A DNA stretch of 64,000 nt from Cytobacillus gottheilii (GCF_900166665.1 NZ_LT800494.1:4504383-4568382), one strand, 5' to 3'. Numbered from the stretch's first letter, positions 28,772-37,420 are shown. Numbers and translations are program-made. The notes: a model not told the origin generated them from the letters alone.

Positions 28772-29001
28772 GAATGTAAAATTGAATTATGGTATCCGAT
28801 TCTAATAACAATTTTTTTAATACAAAATAAAAGGTTATCACAAAATATCCGGATAACCTCTGTTATATTTTTCGTTATTTATGCAGTTGCACAGCTACAA
28901 ACCTTACCTTATTGAGCTTCCTCACTATATTGGACCGGTGTCAAATTGATTCCGAATCTCCTCAGCAAGTGTCTCTAAGGATACTTAGCAAAATCTAAAA
29001 T
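28772..29001. other. Intergenic remnant between cad and ars modules
   Basis: Holds a hairpin (GGTTATC...GATAACC at about 28829-28857). The minus strand at about 28905-28985 reads as short gene-like stretches in two frames interrupted by stops, which suggests a decayed gene end. No gene is called. Confidence 0.4.
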
Positions 29002-29045
29002 AAAAAGGAGTAATCAACTCATGAATGAGCTAACTACTCCTTTTT
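29002..29045. terminator. Terminator of the arsD-arsA operon
   Basis: AAAAAGGAGTA and TACTCCTTTTT pair with an inner stem CTCAT/ATGAG. The strong, symmetric A/T flanks suggest function on both strands. Confidence 0.85.
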
Positions 29046-29053
29046 ACCTTTTC

Positions 29054-29329
29054 CTAACAACAACCACTTGCACCTAATAATACTAAACCTTCACCGTTCT
29101 GATTTTCTTCTTTGTCTAAAGTTAGCTCCTCAGTTGTAGCAACCTGTGAATCAATTGCTACTTTAATACCATTAATAGTTTCAATTATATCAGTTTCAAG
29201 TGGTGCATCTAAAGATAACGCAAATTGTGGTCCGCAGCATCCAGCAACTGAATAAAGGCGTATACCTTCTGCACCATTTTCCGTTAATACATTTTCTAAT
29301 AAGTGTTTCGCAGCATCTGTAATTTTCAT
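29054..29329 (-). CDS. HesB/IscA-like small protein
   Basis: Iron-sulfur biosynthesis-like (HesB/IscA fold) protein of 91 residues, starting at ATG 29329 after GGGGAGAAAC. It has GCCGPQ near residue 30 and ends in GASGCC, a double-Cys tail in place of the canonical CGCG. Proteins of this sort recur in arsenic islands and some relatives are selenoproteins; here the tail is Cys-Cys followed by TAG. Fe-S or arsenite handling is possible but unproven. Last gene of the arsD-arsA operon. Confidence 0.8.
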   Translation of the reverse strand: MKITDAAKHLLENVLTENGAEGIRLYSVAGCCGPQFALSLDAPLETDIIETINGIKVAIDSQVATTEELTLDKEENQNGEGLVLLGASGCC

Positions 29330-29342
29330 TAAGGTTTCTCCC

Positions 29343-29771
29343 CTATCCATTTGGATAAATTCTTTTTAAAGCCTCTTTCATTTCTGGCTTCACATTAATT
29401 TTTGGTCTTGCTGCCTTAGCAATTTCTTCTGCTTCAGCAATTGTACTTGCTTTTTCTAAGGCTAATAATGTTCCGATTGCAACAGTACCAGTGCGATTAC
29501 TTCCTCCTTGGCAATGGAAGTAAATATTCTTACCCTCGTTATATGCTTTTATTACATGATCAATAGATTTCTTAATAGATTCTTCTTGGTCTGCTGCATC
29601 ATCAACAATAGGGCTATGAATACGGTTATAAACTACATCTTCTATCGGAGCCTCAGCTCTTAAATCAAATACAACATCTATTTTCTCATTCCCTAATAAA
29701 TCATTTACATCGTCTGCACCACCGATGTAAATTCTATCCTTGATTAATTCATGATAATTCTTTGTTGTCAT
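29343..29771 (-). CDS. Dual-specificity/tyrosine phosphatase-like protein of the ars cluster
   Basis: Phosphatase fold protein of 142 residues with the P-loop signature HCQGGSNRTG (HCx5R type) at about residue 105 and a candidate general acid Asp in SPIVDDAAD. GGAGGTAC precedes the ATG. It lies between arsA and the HesB-like gene in the same direction, so it belongs to the arsenic operon. Arsenate mimics phosphate, so a role with arsenylated or phosphorylated targets is conceivable; the substrate is unknown. Confidence 0.85.
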   Translation of the reverse strand: MTTKNYHELIKDRIYIGGADDVNDLLGNEKIDVVFDLRAEAPIEDVVYNRIHSPIVDDAADQEESIKKSIDHVIKAYNEGKNIYFHCQGGSNRTGTVAIGTLLALEKASTIAEAEEIAKAARPKINVKPEMKEALKRIYPNG

Positions 29772-29800
29772 TGTAGTACCTCCATCATTTTTCTACATCA

Positions 29801-31570
29801 TTAATTTATATAGTCTTTTAGTTTCTCATACCCAATCTTTTCTTCATGCAACCAAGGTATAATCGCACAACTATCGGCTAAATGATTATTGACCTCACGA
29901 ATCCACTCTTTTTCAGAAATTGCTTTCCCTCTTAACACAGGGTCTTTGGTATCAGTGGCAAATAGACTTTGATTAATAACCCACCATTTTGGGCTAATAT
30001 TTGCTCTTCTTAAATCATCTTGTAATCGGGAGGCTTCAAATACAGGTGTAGCTTCAGCTAAGGTAACGATTACGACAGATGTTTCCTTGGAATCTCTAAT
30101 CTTTGGAAGTAGTTTTGTTACACTTTCTGGCACTTCGCCAGTAGACCTAGCAATTTCCTTGCTATATGACTGTGCTGCATCTAATAAGAGTAATGTATGA
30201 CCTGTAGGAGCTGTGTCAATGACGACAATCTCATTTTCAGATTTGGCAACTACTTCGGCAAATGCACGAAAGACTGCAATTTCCTCTGTACAAGGTGAGT
30301 TTAAATCTTCCTGTAAATAAGCCAGACCTTCCTCATCTAAATCCTTACCAGCAGTCGCCAACACTTCGGTTTTATATTTTTCTACTTCATCTTTAGGATT
30401 AATGCTGCTAATAGTTAGATTTTGATTTAATTGGTCGCTTTGAAATTGATACTGCAAGTGAGCTGCAGGATCAGTTGTCGTCAAATGAACTCGATGGCCC
30501 TGTTCCACCAAACCAACTGCAATGGCTGAAGCGACCGTTGTTTTTCCAACGCCCCCTTTACCCATAGTAAAAATTATTCTTGTATTAGTTGATGAGAAAT
30601 CACTAATGACATCGTTTAGATTTGGTAGTCTTACTATCTCGTTCTCACTGTTTTCCTCTGATACTGGAATAACGTATTCTTTAAATAAATAACGTAAATT
30701 TTCAACCCCAGTTAGAGAATATGAAACAAACGGTAATGAATAGCTTACTGTCTGTTTTAGATTAGCTGGTATCTGCTTTAAAGCATTCCTTTGCCTTTGA
30801 TAAAAAGCTGATGAAACTTCATCGTCTTTCATATAGTTCAGAAGCAGACCGTTAACAATAAGTATTTGATTTTTTATTCCAATCTCTTTGAGTTCTATTG
30901 ATGCCCGGTCTGCTTCTATTAGAGATGATATATCAGGTCTTGTTACTAATATAAGTGTTGTTTTATTTGAATCCGAAAGAACATCAACAGTTTCCGAATA
31001 TAAATTTTTCTTATCAGCAAGTCCTGATAAAGGACCTAAACAAGAAGCACCATGCGTACTTTCCTCTAAGAATCCGTTCCAGTCTGTTGGTAGTTGTAAT
31101 AGACGTAACGTATGGCCCGTTGGTGCTGTATCAAAAACGATATGGTCATATTGGTTTATAATTTCTGTGTTTGTAAGTAAAGTTGTAAATTCATCAAATG
31201 CGGCAATCTCGACTGTACATGCTCCTGATAGTTGCTCTTCCATTGTAGCTACAACGGAATCTGGTAATATTCCACGGTATGGACCGACTACTTTTTCACG
31301 ATATGCACTTGCTGATGCCTCGGGATCTAAATTACTGGCAAATAAATTTTCTACCGTTGGAACTGCTTTAGGCGAGTTTGTTAATTCAAAATCAAAAACA
31401 TCCTGTAAATTAGATGCTGGGTCTGTACTAATTAGTAAAACTTTTTTTCCACTTTCCGCTAAAGCTACGGCTGTTGCACATGCAGTTGATGTTTTTCCAA
31501 CTCCGCCTTTTCCAGTTAAAAATAAAAACTGTGTCTGCACAACATTTTGAGGTTTGAAAGATTGAAACAT
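29801..31570 (-). CDS. arsA: Arsenite-transport ATPase
   Basis: Cytosolic ATPase that drives arsenite through ArsB. Two homologous halves are visible, each with a P-loop (GKGGVGKTSTACA near residue 20 and GKGGVGKTTVASA near 340) and the signature DTAPTGHTLRLL / DTAPTGHTLLLL. Cys residues in each half (GACTVE, SPCTEE) match the metalloid site. The ATG at 31570 gives 589 residues; a GTG three codons upstream is possible. It follows arsD by 19 bp. Confidence 0.95.
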   Translation of the reverse strand: MFQSFKPQNVVQTQFLFLTGKGGVGKTSTACATAVALAESGKKVLLISTDPASNLQDVFDFELTNSPKAVPTVENLFASNLDPEASASAYREKVVGPYRGILPDSVVATMEEQLSGACTVEIAAFDEFTTLLTNTEIINQYDHIVFDTAPTGHTLRLLQLPTDWNGFLEESTHGASCLGPLSGLADKKNLYSETVDVLSDSNKTTLILVTRPDISSLIEADRASIELKEIGIKNQILIVNGLLLNYMKDDEVSSAFYQRQRNALKQIPANLKQTVSYSLPFVSYSLTGVENLRYLFKEYVIPVSEENSENEIVRLPNLNDVISDFSSTNTRIIFTMGKGGVGKTTVASAIAVGLVEQGHRVHLTTTDPAAHLQYQFQSDQLNQNLTISSINPKDEVEKYKTEVLATAGKDLDEEGLAYLQEDLNSPCTEEIAVFRAFAEVVAKSENEIVVIDTAPTGHTLLLLDAAQSYSKEIARSTGEVPESVTKLLPKIRDSKETSVVIVTLAEATPVFEASRLQDDLRRANISPKWWVINQSLFATDTKDPVLRGKAISEKEWIREVNNHLADSCAIIPWLHEEKIGYEKLKDYIN

Positions 31571-31589
31571 GTTTTTCACTTCTTTCTTT

Positions 31590-31952
31590 TCACTGTTTTT
31601 TTATGTTTAATGAAAGTCGGACTTTCGGTTTTTCAGTAAGCTCTTCAGCTTTTACCCCTAGCCATTCTGCAAGTTCTTCATTTGTTGGATAGGTTCCAAC
31701 TTTAACAACTTGTTCATCTACTAAAACTACAGGTAACGCATCCGGTCCCTTTTCATGTAAAACACTATTCACTGACTGTGTTTTACCAAATTTATCAGGG
31801 TCATTTGTTAATTGATACCGTTTCACATCAAATCCTTTTTTCTCCAAAGAATATACCGCAGATGCTACTCTGGTTAGTTCTGGATCAACTGATGGACCAC
31901 ATACTCCTGTTGAACAACACATTGCTGGATCAAATATCTCGACTTTTTTCAT
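31590..31952 (-). CDS. arsD: Arsenite metallochaperone ArsD
   Basis: Delivers arsenite to ArsA. 120 residues with the essential Cys12-Cys13 and Cys18 (AMCCSTGVCGP). A GGAGGG site precedes the ATG. It is the first gene of the arsD-arsA-phosphatase-HesB operon and has its own ArsR-type operator upstream. Confidence 0.95.
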   Translation of the reverse strand: MKKVEIFDPAMCCSTGVCGPSVDPELTRVASAVYSLEKKGFDVKRYQLTNDPDKFGKTQSVNSVLHEKGPDALPVVLVDEQVVKVGTYPTNEELAEWLGVKAEELTEKPKVRLSLNIKKQ

Positions 31953-31976
31953 CTAAAACCCTCCGATTAATATTAA

Positions 31977-31992
31977 ATAAGCATATACTTAT
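31977..31992. promoter_or_regulatory. Second ArsR-type operator, before arsD
   Basis: ATAAGCATATACTTAT matches the arsR-proximal dyad at 34162-34177 in 14 of 16 bases. It lies 25 bp upstream of the arsD start, after the arsC terminator, indicating an independent promoter. Confidence 0.7.
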
Positions 31993-32010
31993 ATTAGTCT
32001 TTAAAGAAAA

Positions 32011-32030
32011 CCAAGAGATGGATCTCTTGG
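32011..32030 (-). terminator. Terminator after arsC
   Basis: CCAAGAGA and TCTCTTGG form a perfect stem with a four-base loop, followed by TTTTCTTTAA on the minus strand. Confidence 0.85.
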
Positions 32031-32042
32031 TATAAGGCTGTT

Positions 32043-32462
32043 TTATTCTCCAGTTTCAGCAAAACGCTTGATTCTTTCACCTATTTGGTCACGAACTCGT
32101 TGGAATACAGCCCATTTTTCCTCTTCACTTCCTTGAGCTTTTGCAGGGTCATCAAATCCCCAATGATCACGTTTTACATGTGGTGGTGTCATTGGACACT
32201 TATCAGCAGCATCTCCACATAAAGTAACGACAAATTCAGCATTGTTTAGGATCTCTGGGTCAATAATGTCAGATGTTTGATTTGAAATATCAATTTCTAC
32301 TTCATTCATTGCTTTCACTGCATTGGGATTTAAGCCATGTGCCTCGATACCTGCACTCTTAACTTCCCACTCATCACCTAAATACTTCTTCCCCCAGCCT
32401 TCAGCCATTTGGCTTCTGCAAGAATTTCCAGTACATAAAAAATAGATTGTTTTTTTAGACAT
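32043..32462 (-). CDS. arsC: Arsenate reductase, thioredoxin-coupled
   Basis: Reduces arsenate to arsenite using a thiol cascade and thioredoxin. 139 residues with the phosphatase-like loop CTGNSCRS (Cys10) and the later pair Cys82 and Cys89 ([10 protein letters not shown]), the same positions as B. subtilis ArsC. AAGGAG precedes the ATG. Last gene of arsR-arsB-arsC. Confidence 0.97.
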   Translation of the reverse strand: MSKKTIYFLCTGNSCRSQMAEGWGKKYLGDEWEVKSAGIEAHGLNPNAVKAMNEVEIDISNQTSDIIDPEILNNAEFVVTLCGDAADKCPMTPPHVKRDHWGFDDPAKAQGSEEEKWAVFQRVRDQIGERIKRFAETGE

Positions 32463-32476
32463 AATAATTCTCCTTT

Positions 32477-33775
32477 TTAAAATAGAGTAAGTGTTAGGTA
32501 AAGACCTAATAATGTAATAAATAGAATTGGAATTGTTAAAATAATACCCGTTTTAAAATAAGTTCCCCATGAAATTTTAACACCTTTTTGTGACAATACA
32601 TGAAGCCATACTAATGTTGCTAAAGAACCAATTGGTGTGATTTTTGGACCTAAATCGGAGCCAACTACATTAGCATAAATAAGTGCTTCCCTTAACACAC
32701 CAGATGTATCTGTTTCAGCAATGGCTAAAGCATCAATCATAACGGTTGGCATATTATTCATGATGGATGAGAGGAAAGCAGCTAAAAATCCCATTGCAAC
32801 AGTTCCAACAAATAAACCTTGATCAGCTACTGTTTGAATGACACTTGCCAGTGCAGATGTAAGTCCCGCATTTCCTAATCCATATACCACCACATACATT
32901 CCAATAGAGAAAAATACAATATTCCAAGGTGCACTTTTAATAACTTCCTTAGTATTAACAGAAGCACTACGTCTTGCCATTATGAAAAAGAAAATAGCAA
33001 TGGTTCCTGCAATTATAGAAACAGGTACGTTGATGAAATCGCTAGTAAAGTATCCAATTACTAATAAACTAAGAACATACCATGATAAGCGAAACATTTT
33101 TAAGTCTTTAATAGCCTCTTTTGGTTCCTTTAATTTTGATAAATCGTAATTTCTAGGGATACTTTTTCTAAAGTAAATTAACAATACAAAAATCGTCGCA
33201 ATCAGTGAAAATAAGTTTGGAATTATCATTCGTGAGGCATATTCCACAAATCCGATACCAAAAAAGTCTGCAGAGACTATATTTACTAGGTTACTTACAA
33301 TAAACGGAAGTGAAGTTGTATCAGCAATAAATCCACTTGCCATAATGAAGGGAAATATCATTTGTTCTTTAAACTTTAAATTTCGTACCATAGCAAGTAC
33401 AATGGGTGTTAGAATTAATGCCGCACCATCATTTGCAAATAAGGCCGCTACAATAGCACCTAGAATACTGATGTAAACAAACATCTTTATTCCATGACCT
33501 TTTGCTACCCGTGCCATGTGTAATGCTGCCCATTCAAATAATCCAATCTCATCTAATATTAATGAAATGAGGATAATTGCAACGAAAGATAACGTTGCAT
33601 TCCATGTAATGTCAATTACTTCAAGAACATCACTAAATCCCACTACTCCTGCTAATAAAGCTATTACAGCCCCTCCGCAAGCTGACCAGCCAATATTTAA
33701 CCCTTTAGGTTGCCAAATAACTAAAATCAATGTTGCAATAAAGATAATAAGAGCTAAAATAAGTGTTCCTGACAA
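32477..33775 (-). CDS. arsB: Arsenite efflux permease ArsB
   Basis: Inner membrane arsenite/antimonite exporter of the ArsB/NhaD family, 432 residues with about 11-12 membrane segments. It includes [17 protein letters not shown] and [11 protein letters not shown], typical of the family. It starts with TTG at 33775 after GGGGG. It can act with ArsA as an ATP-driven pump. It lies between arsR and arsC. Confidence 0.94.
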   Translation of the reverse strand: MSGTLILALIIFIATLILVIWQPKGLNIGWSACGGAVIALLAGVVGFSDVLEVIDITWNATLSFVAIILISLILDEIGLFEWAALHMARVAKGHGIKMFVYISILGAIVAALFANDGAALILTPIVLAMVRNLKFKEQMIFPFIMASGFIADTTSLPFIVSNLVNIVSADFFGIGFVEYASRMIIPNLFSLIATIFVLLIYFRKSIPRNYDLSKLKEPKEAIKDLKMFRLSWYVLSLLVIGYFTSDFINVPVSIIAGTIAIFFFIMARRSASVNTKEVIKSAPWNIVFFSIGMYVVVYGLGNAGLTSALASVIQTVADQGLFVGTVAMGFLAAFLSSIMNNMPTVMIDALAIAETDTSGVLREALIYANVVGSDLGPKITPIGSLATLVWLHVLSQKGVKISWGTYFKTGIILTIPILFITLLGLYLTLTLF

Positions 33776-33793
33776 AATGTAAAACCCCCAATA

Positions 33794-34135
33794 TTAACAA
33801 CAAGAAATCCGTTTCCCTTGTTTTTCTAAATCCTCTAACTTATCCTTTTGGCTAGGTAATTGGTTAAGAATCTGAGTAACAAATGGATAGTAGATATTGT
33901 TCTCATTAATTGAATAAAAAACCCACTGTCCCTTTTTCTCCTCTTGAACCAATCCCATATCTTTCAACCTTCTTAGATGTTGGCTTATAGCTGGTTGTGT
34001 CATTTGAAATATCTCAACAAATTCACATACACAACATGCTCCACCATCAAGAATTTTCATCATGGTTAGCCTAGTTTTATCTCCTAATAGTTTAAGTATT
34101 ACAGCAACTTGTTCTATTTCAATAGTCGTTTTCAA
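33794..34135 (-). CDS. arsR: Arsenite-responsive ArsR repressor
   Basis: Winged-helix repressor of 113 residues. The sensing Cys cluster is ACCVCEF (Cys34, Cys35, Cys37), followed by the recognition helix TQPAISQHLRRL; a Cys-Cys pair ends the protein. It starts with TTG at 34135 after GAGGTG. First gene of arsR-arsB-arsC. Confidence 0.95.
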   Translation of the reverse strand: MKTTIEIEQVAVILKLLGDKTRLTMMKILDGGACCVCEFVEIFQMTQPAISQHLRRLKDMGLVQEEKKGQWVFYSINENNIYYPFVTQILNQLPSQKDKLEDLEKQGKRISCC

Positions 34136-34161
34136 TTTTACACCTCACTTTTTCACTTTAA

Positions 34162-34177
34162 ATAAGTATTTACTTAT
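34162..34177. promoter_or_regulatory. ArsR operator before arsR
   Basis: A perfect dyad, ATAAGTA-TT-TACTTAT, lies 27 bp upstream of the arsR start in an AT-rich promoter region. Confidence 0.75.
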
Positions 34178-34277
34178 ATAATAATCCACTTATATATGTG
34201 TTTCAAGTTTTTTCTTCAATGGTTTTTCACAGCACTTTCCCCTCTAACTATTTGTCTATGGTAAAAAGGTTTTAAAC

Positions 34278-34487
34278 TCACTTTCCTTCCTCTTTTAAAT
34301 CCTCATACGCATTTGTAAAACGTTCAAAAGAAATGCTCCCAAGTGTTTCCTTATCTTTCTGAAATAGACGCTCAAACGTGATTTCCTTTGCCTTTTCTAA
34401 GGTGCATTGTCTACTATTCATAATTAATTTAAGATATGCAATAAAGTATTCTTTACTTAAATTACCACCTTTATTAATGACCATCAT
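34278..34487 (-). CDS. Small unknown protein of the ars region
   Basis: About 69 residues. GGAGGTAATGATGATG precedes several possible ATG starts; the one at 34487 gives the best spacing. The sequence is charged, predicted mostly helical, and has one Cys (RQCTLEKAKEI). No family is recognised. It lies between the flavoprotein gene, whose terminator precedes it, and arsR, in the same direction. Confidence 0.6.
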   Translation of the reverse strand: MMVINKGGNLSKEYFIAYLKLIMNSRQCTLEKAKEITFERLFQKDKETLGSISFERFTNAYEDLKEEGK

Positions 34488-34499
34488 CATTACCTCCAA

Positions 34500-34532
34500 A
34501 AAAAGGAGAGTATATTCGACTCCCCCTTTCTA
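34500..34532 (-). terminator. Terminator of the arsN1-flavoprotein unit
   Basis: AAAGGGGGAGT pairs imperfectly with ACTCTCCTTT, followed by a T run on the minus strand. Confidence 0.7.
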
Positions 34533-34543
34533 ATTTCACAATT

Positions 34544-35911
34544 TTAGCAGCATGAATTTGAACTACAGGATGCTTTTGTAACATTTAGATTCGTACTACA
34601 TACACCCGTTTCAGGTAATTCCAACTCAACCTTCTCTGAGGCTTCGTAGTCCCCTGATATGTATGCTACAACGGAGCGAACCTGCTCATATCCTGTCGCC
34701 ATTAAAAATGTTGGTGCTCGACCATAGCTTTTTGCTCCAACGATATAAAAATCTTTTTCAGGTTGCCGTAATTCTTTTTCCCCATGAGGACGTACCGTTC
34801 CACAACTATGAATATTAGGATCAATCAATGGAGCGAGAGCTTTGACACATTCCGTTGCTGTATCAATGCTGGTCCTCACTTCCCGAAGGATTGAAAAGTC
34901 TGGACGATTCCCTGTATTGACAATCATTTCATCTATATCTGAATAGGTTTTTAAGTCATCTTTAGTCTCCCCTACTAGCTCTATTTTCCCATTTTCCCCT
35001 TTAATGTTTTGAATCCTAAAAGGAGTAATAACTTGAACTACGCACGAATCCACTAATTTGTGTATGCGACTTCCTAAATCACCTCTCGCCTCGAGTGCAT
35101 CCAGTTCCTCTCCTCCATAAGCCTCTTCAACTCGCACTTTTCTCAAAACCCATACAATTTCTGTTGCGGGATATTCTTCTCTTAATTTTGCTAACTCTAA
35201 TAATGAATTGATTGCAGAATGGCCACTTCCAATAACAGCAACACGTTTATTTAGATAACGGCTTTTACCTGCTCCTAGAATATCTGGGATGCCATAGAAA
35301 ATTTGATTTTTTATGGCTTCCTCTTCTTTTAACCAAATGCCATTTGAATTTGCAGGATTAGGATTACCCCAGGTGCCTGTTGCATCAATAACTGCTCTCG
35401 CCTCAAACTTTTTAAATTCGCCATTTTGCTCTGCATAAATGACAAATGGTTGTTTTTCTCGATTAGCAGTTTTCATTTTATCCATATTTTTTCGGCTAAT
35501 TGAAAAAACCTTTGTATTAGCAAACAAAGATTTTTTAATTTCAGGAGTATTTGCCAACGGCTTTAAATATTGATCAACTAATTCTTTCCCAGTAGGTAAT
35601 TCATTTAGGTCTGGCTCAGTCCAACCTTGTTCTTTAAGAAGTTTAGATGCCGTCTCATCAATGTTATATCTCCAAGGTGAAAATACTCGAACATGACCCC
35701 ATGTTAGGATATTCGCCCCTACTTGAGCTCCAGATTCTAAAAGAATAAATGGTTGATCATATCTTGCTAAATGGGCTGCTGCTGCAAGACCTACAGGGCC
35801 CGCCCCAATAATTGCAACGGGTAAATGTTTGTTTTCATCTTTATTAGTTTCTTTCAATTCCTCTTCAGCTTGACAACAGGTCGGTTTGATTTCTATCCAT
35901 TCCATTTTCAT
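34544..35911 (-). CDS. FAD/NAD(P)-dependent oxidoreductase of the ars cluster (ArsO-like)
   Basis: Flavoprotein monooxygenase-like enzyme of about 455 residues. The FAD motif GAGPVGLAAAAHL lies near the N-terminus and a second Rossmann motif GSGHSAINSLLEL in the middle. Thiol-rich ends, PTCCQAEE at the start and CSSNSCC at the end, suggest metalloid binding. Such flavoproteins are found in arsenic islands, often called ArsO; the reaction is not established. The start is uncertain between 35911 and 35905, both after GAGAGGAAAG. It follows arsN1. Confidence 0.8.
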   Translation of the reverse strand: MKMEWIEIKPTCCQAEEELKETNKDENKHLPVAIIGAGPVGLAAAAHLARYDQPFILLESGAQVGANILTWGHVRVFSPWRYNIDETASKLLKEQGWTEPDLNELPTGKELVDQYLKPLANTPEIKKSLFANTKVFSISRKNMDKMKTANREKQPFVIYAEQNGEFKKFEARAVIDATGTWGNPNPANSNGIWLKEEEAIKNQIFYGIPDILGAGKSRYLNKRVAVIGSGHSAINSLLELAKLREEYPATEIVWVLRKVRVEEAYGGEELDALEARGDLGSRIHKLVDSCVVQVITPFRIQNIKGENGKIELVGETKDDLKTYSDIDEMIVNTGNRPDFSILREVRTSIDTATECVKALAPLIDPNIHSCGTVRPHGEKELRQPEKDFYIVGAKSYGRAPTFLMATGYEQVRSVVAYISGDYEASEKVELELPETGVCSTNLNVTKASCSSNSCC

Positions 35912-35996
35912 CTTTCCTCTCATTATGTTTTTTAAAGAAGACTACTTCGACTTTGTAACTGAGATATTTGCTGTATGTAAAATCCAGATGCTTAGA

Positions 35997-36497
35997 TTAA
36001 CAATTTGCACCTAGTATTTTTTCCATCGCCATTACATCTACAAATTCACCATCAAGAATTCCTTGATTCTTAAATATCCCAACTTGGCGATACTTCAATT
36101 TGTTATATAAGCCTTGACCTATAGAGTTAAATGGGAAAGTAAATAAAACTAATTTATAAAAGTCATGATTCGATGCTTCTATTTCAAGTTGTTTTAGCAA
36201 CCTTTGCCCAATCCCTTTCCCTCTAAAATCACGATGGATATAGACCGAGATTTCCCCTACTCCCCTATAGGCATCTCTAGGATTATAAGGACTTATGGCT
36301 GCCCATCCGACAATGTTTCTTTCTTCATCCTCTGCGACCAACCCAACGTATCTCCCCTGACGATGAAGAAACCAGGAATGGATATAATCTTGATCTTTCG
36401 TTCTAGTTTCAAGTGTGGCAATCCGATCCTCTATTCCTTGATTATAAATCTGAAGAACTTTCATCAAGTCTTTTACTTCGACCTCCCTAATGATCAT
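35997..36497 (-). CDS. GNAT acetyltransferase, ArsN1-like
   Basis: N-acetyltransferase of the phosphinothricin-acetyltransferase (PAT) branch, 166 residues. The acetyl-CoA loop is HRDFRGKGIGQRLL, preceded by GEISVYI and followed by FPFNSIGQGLYNKLKY. In arsenic islands this type acetylates the organoarsenical antibiotic arsinothricin (ArsN1), protecting the host. AGGGGTGATT precedes the ATG. Position beside a flavoprotein and a MarR gene supports the ArsN1 reading, but PAT-like enzymes of other specificity look similar. Confidence 0.8.
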   Translation of the reverse strand: MIIREVEVKDLMKVLQIYNQGIEDRIATLETRTKDQDYIHSWFLHRQGRYVGLVAEDEERNIVGWAAISPYNPRDAYRGVGEISVYIHRDFRGKGIGQRLLKQLEIEASNHDFYKLVLFTFPFNSIGQGLYNKLKYRQVGIFKNQGILDGEFVDVMAMEKILGANC

Positions 36498-36531
36498 TAA
36501 TCACCCCTCCTTTAATTGCTAAAATCAACAC

Positions 36532-36544
36532 TTGATAAAGTCAA
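36532..36544. promoter_or_regulatory. Possible MarR operator before arsN1
   Basis: TTGATAAAGTCAA is a near-palindrome that matches the reverse complement of the dyad at 37073-37085 in 12 of 13 bases. It lies 35 bp upstream of arsN1. Confidence 0.6.
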
Positions 36545-36561
36545 ATATCACCCAAAAGGAA

Positions 36562-36581
36562 ACCACTATTTATTTAGTGGT
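36562..36581 (-). terminator. marR terminator
   Basis: ACCACTA and TAGTGGT flank a short AT loop overlapping the stop codon, followed by TTCCTTTT on the minus strand. Confidence 0.7.
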
Positions 36582-37034
36582 ACAACAACCAGAACCAGAT
36601 CCATCATTCATCCTCATGGCACTCAGTAAGACCTGTAAACTATCTATAACCTGATCCTTTTTATCATCTGGAATGAATCCTAAAATCTGCCCAATGTATT
36701 GATTCATTTGACCGGAGATTTCGTTTGCTTTTACTTGCCCTTCTTCAGTAAGTAATAAAACAACATAACGTCTATCGTTTGGATCTGGGGTTCGAGAAAC
36801 ATACCCTAATTCCACCACTTTATTGATTTGCCTACTTAGCATTCCGGTATCCATGGATAATTTCTCAGCCAGATCAATTAAGGAAATACGGGGATTTTTA
36901 TCCAGTTCATATATAATGTGACTTTGCAGGACTGTTATTCCGCAACATTCTGAACCTTCACGCTGTAATAAACCAAAATCACGAACCAATTGTTGAAGAA
37001 TTTCTCTGATCTCAATTGCTTCTTTAAAACTCAT
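36570..37034 (-). CDS. MarR-family regulator with Cys pairs
   Basis: Winged-helix regulator of 154 residues, start ATG 37034 after GAGGTGA. The HTH reads SLIDLAEKLSMDTGMLSRQINKVVELGYV and the wing DPNDRRYVVLLLTEEG. Unusually it carries Cys30-Cys31 in SECCGIT near the N-terminus and Cys150-Cys151 (GCCTTK) at the C-terminus, which could form a metalloid sensor. It is transcribed toward arsN1 and has its own terminator. A shared dyad before marR and arsN1 suggests it controls both. Confidence 0.85.
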   Translation of the reverse strand: MSFKEAIEIREILQQLVRDFGLLQREGSECCGITVLQSHIIYELDKNPRISLIDLAEKLSMDTGMLSRQINKVVELGYVSRTPDPNDRRYVVLLLTEEGQVKANEISGQMNQYIGQILGFIPDDKKDQVIDSLQVLLSAMRMNDGSGSGCCTTK

Positions 37035-37056
37035 TTTTTCATTCACCTCACAGTAA

Positions 37057-37085
37057 ATGATATATACAACAATTGACTTTGTCAA
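37057..37085 (-). promoter_or_regulatory. marR promoter with overlapping dyad
   Basis: On the minus strand a consensus -35 TTGACA (37080-37085) and -10 TATCAT (37057-37062) are 17 bp apart. The dyad TTGACAAAGTCAA (37073-37085) covers the -35. Confidence 0.75.
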
Positions 37086-37323
37086 CTATTATTCAAAAGA
37101 TTGAAAGGATATTGTGCAAAAAGGATGAAATCACGATTGGATTCTTTTCGTTGTCTACCTATGTAATTTCCTTTTCCATTCCATTTACACTCTGTTGAGG
37201 CATAACTAACTGATTTGATTATTTATGATTGTTATGGAATCACTTTTTTACCTTCTTATTTACCTATTTTCCAATCCTATAGGGCATAAATTCATTTATT
37301 TTGAAGGTTCACCAAATGAGAAA

Positions 37324-37348
37324 AGATCCTTCAATTTTTAGAAGGATC
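37324..37348 (-). terminator. Hairpin terminator downstream of the NYN gene
   Basis: GATCCTTC and GAAGGATC form a perfect eight-pair stem, with TTTTC following on the minus strand. Confidence 0.65.
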
Positions 37349-37357
37349 TCCTCAAAG

Positions 37358-37420
37358 CGTTCTTTTAATTCGTTCTTTAATTCGTTCATTTATAAATCGT
37401 TCTTTTTAATCGTTCTTTTT
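37358..37420. repeat. Five short iteron-like repeats
   Basis: The core CGTTCWTT recurs at 37358, 37371, 37383, 37398 and 37411, at spacings of 13, 12, 15 and 13 bp, in an AT-rich tract. Nearly helical phasing suggests a protein-binding array, such as a replication or transposition site, but the repeats are short. Confidence 0.55.

Noticed and set aside
30888..31550. 220-codon plus-strand ORF across arsA
   Set aside because: It is antisense to a full-length arsA with intact P-loops and signature motifs, and has no ribosome binding site.
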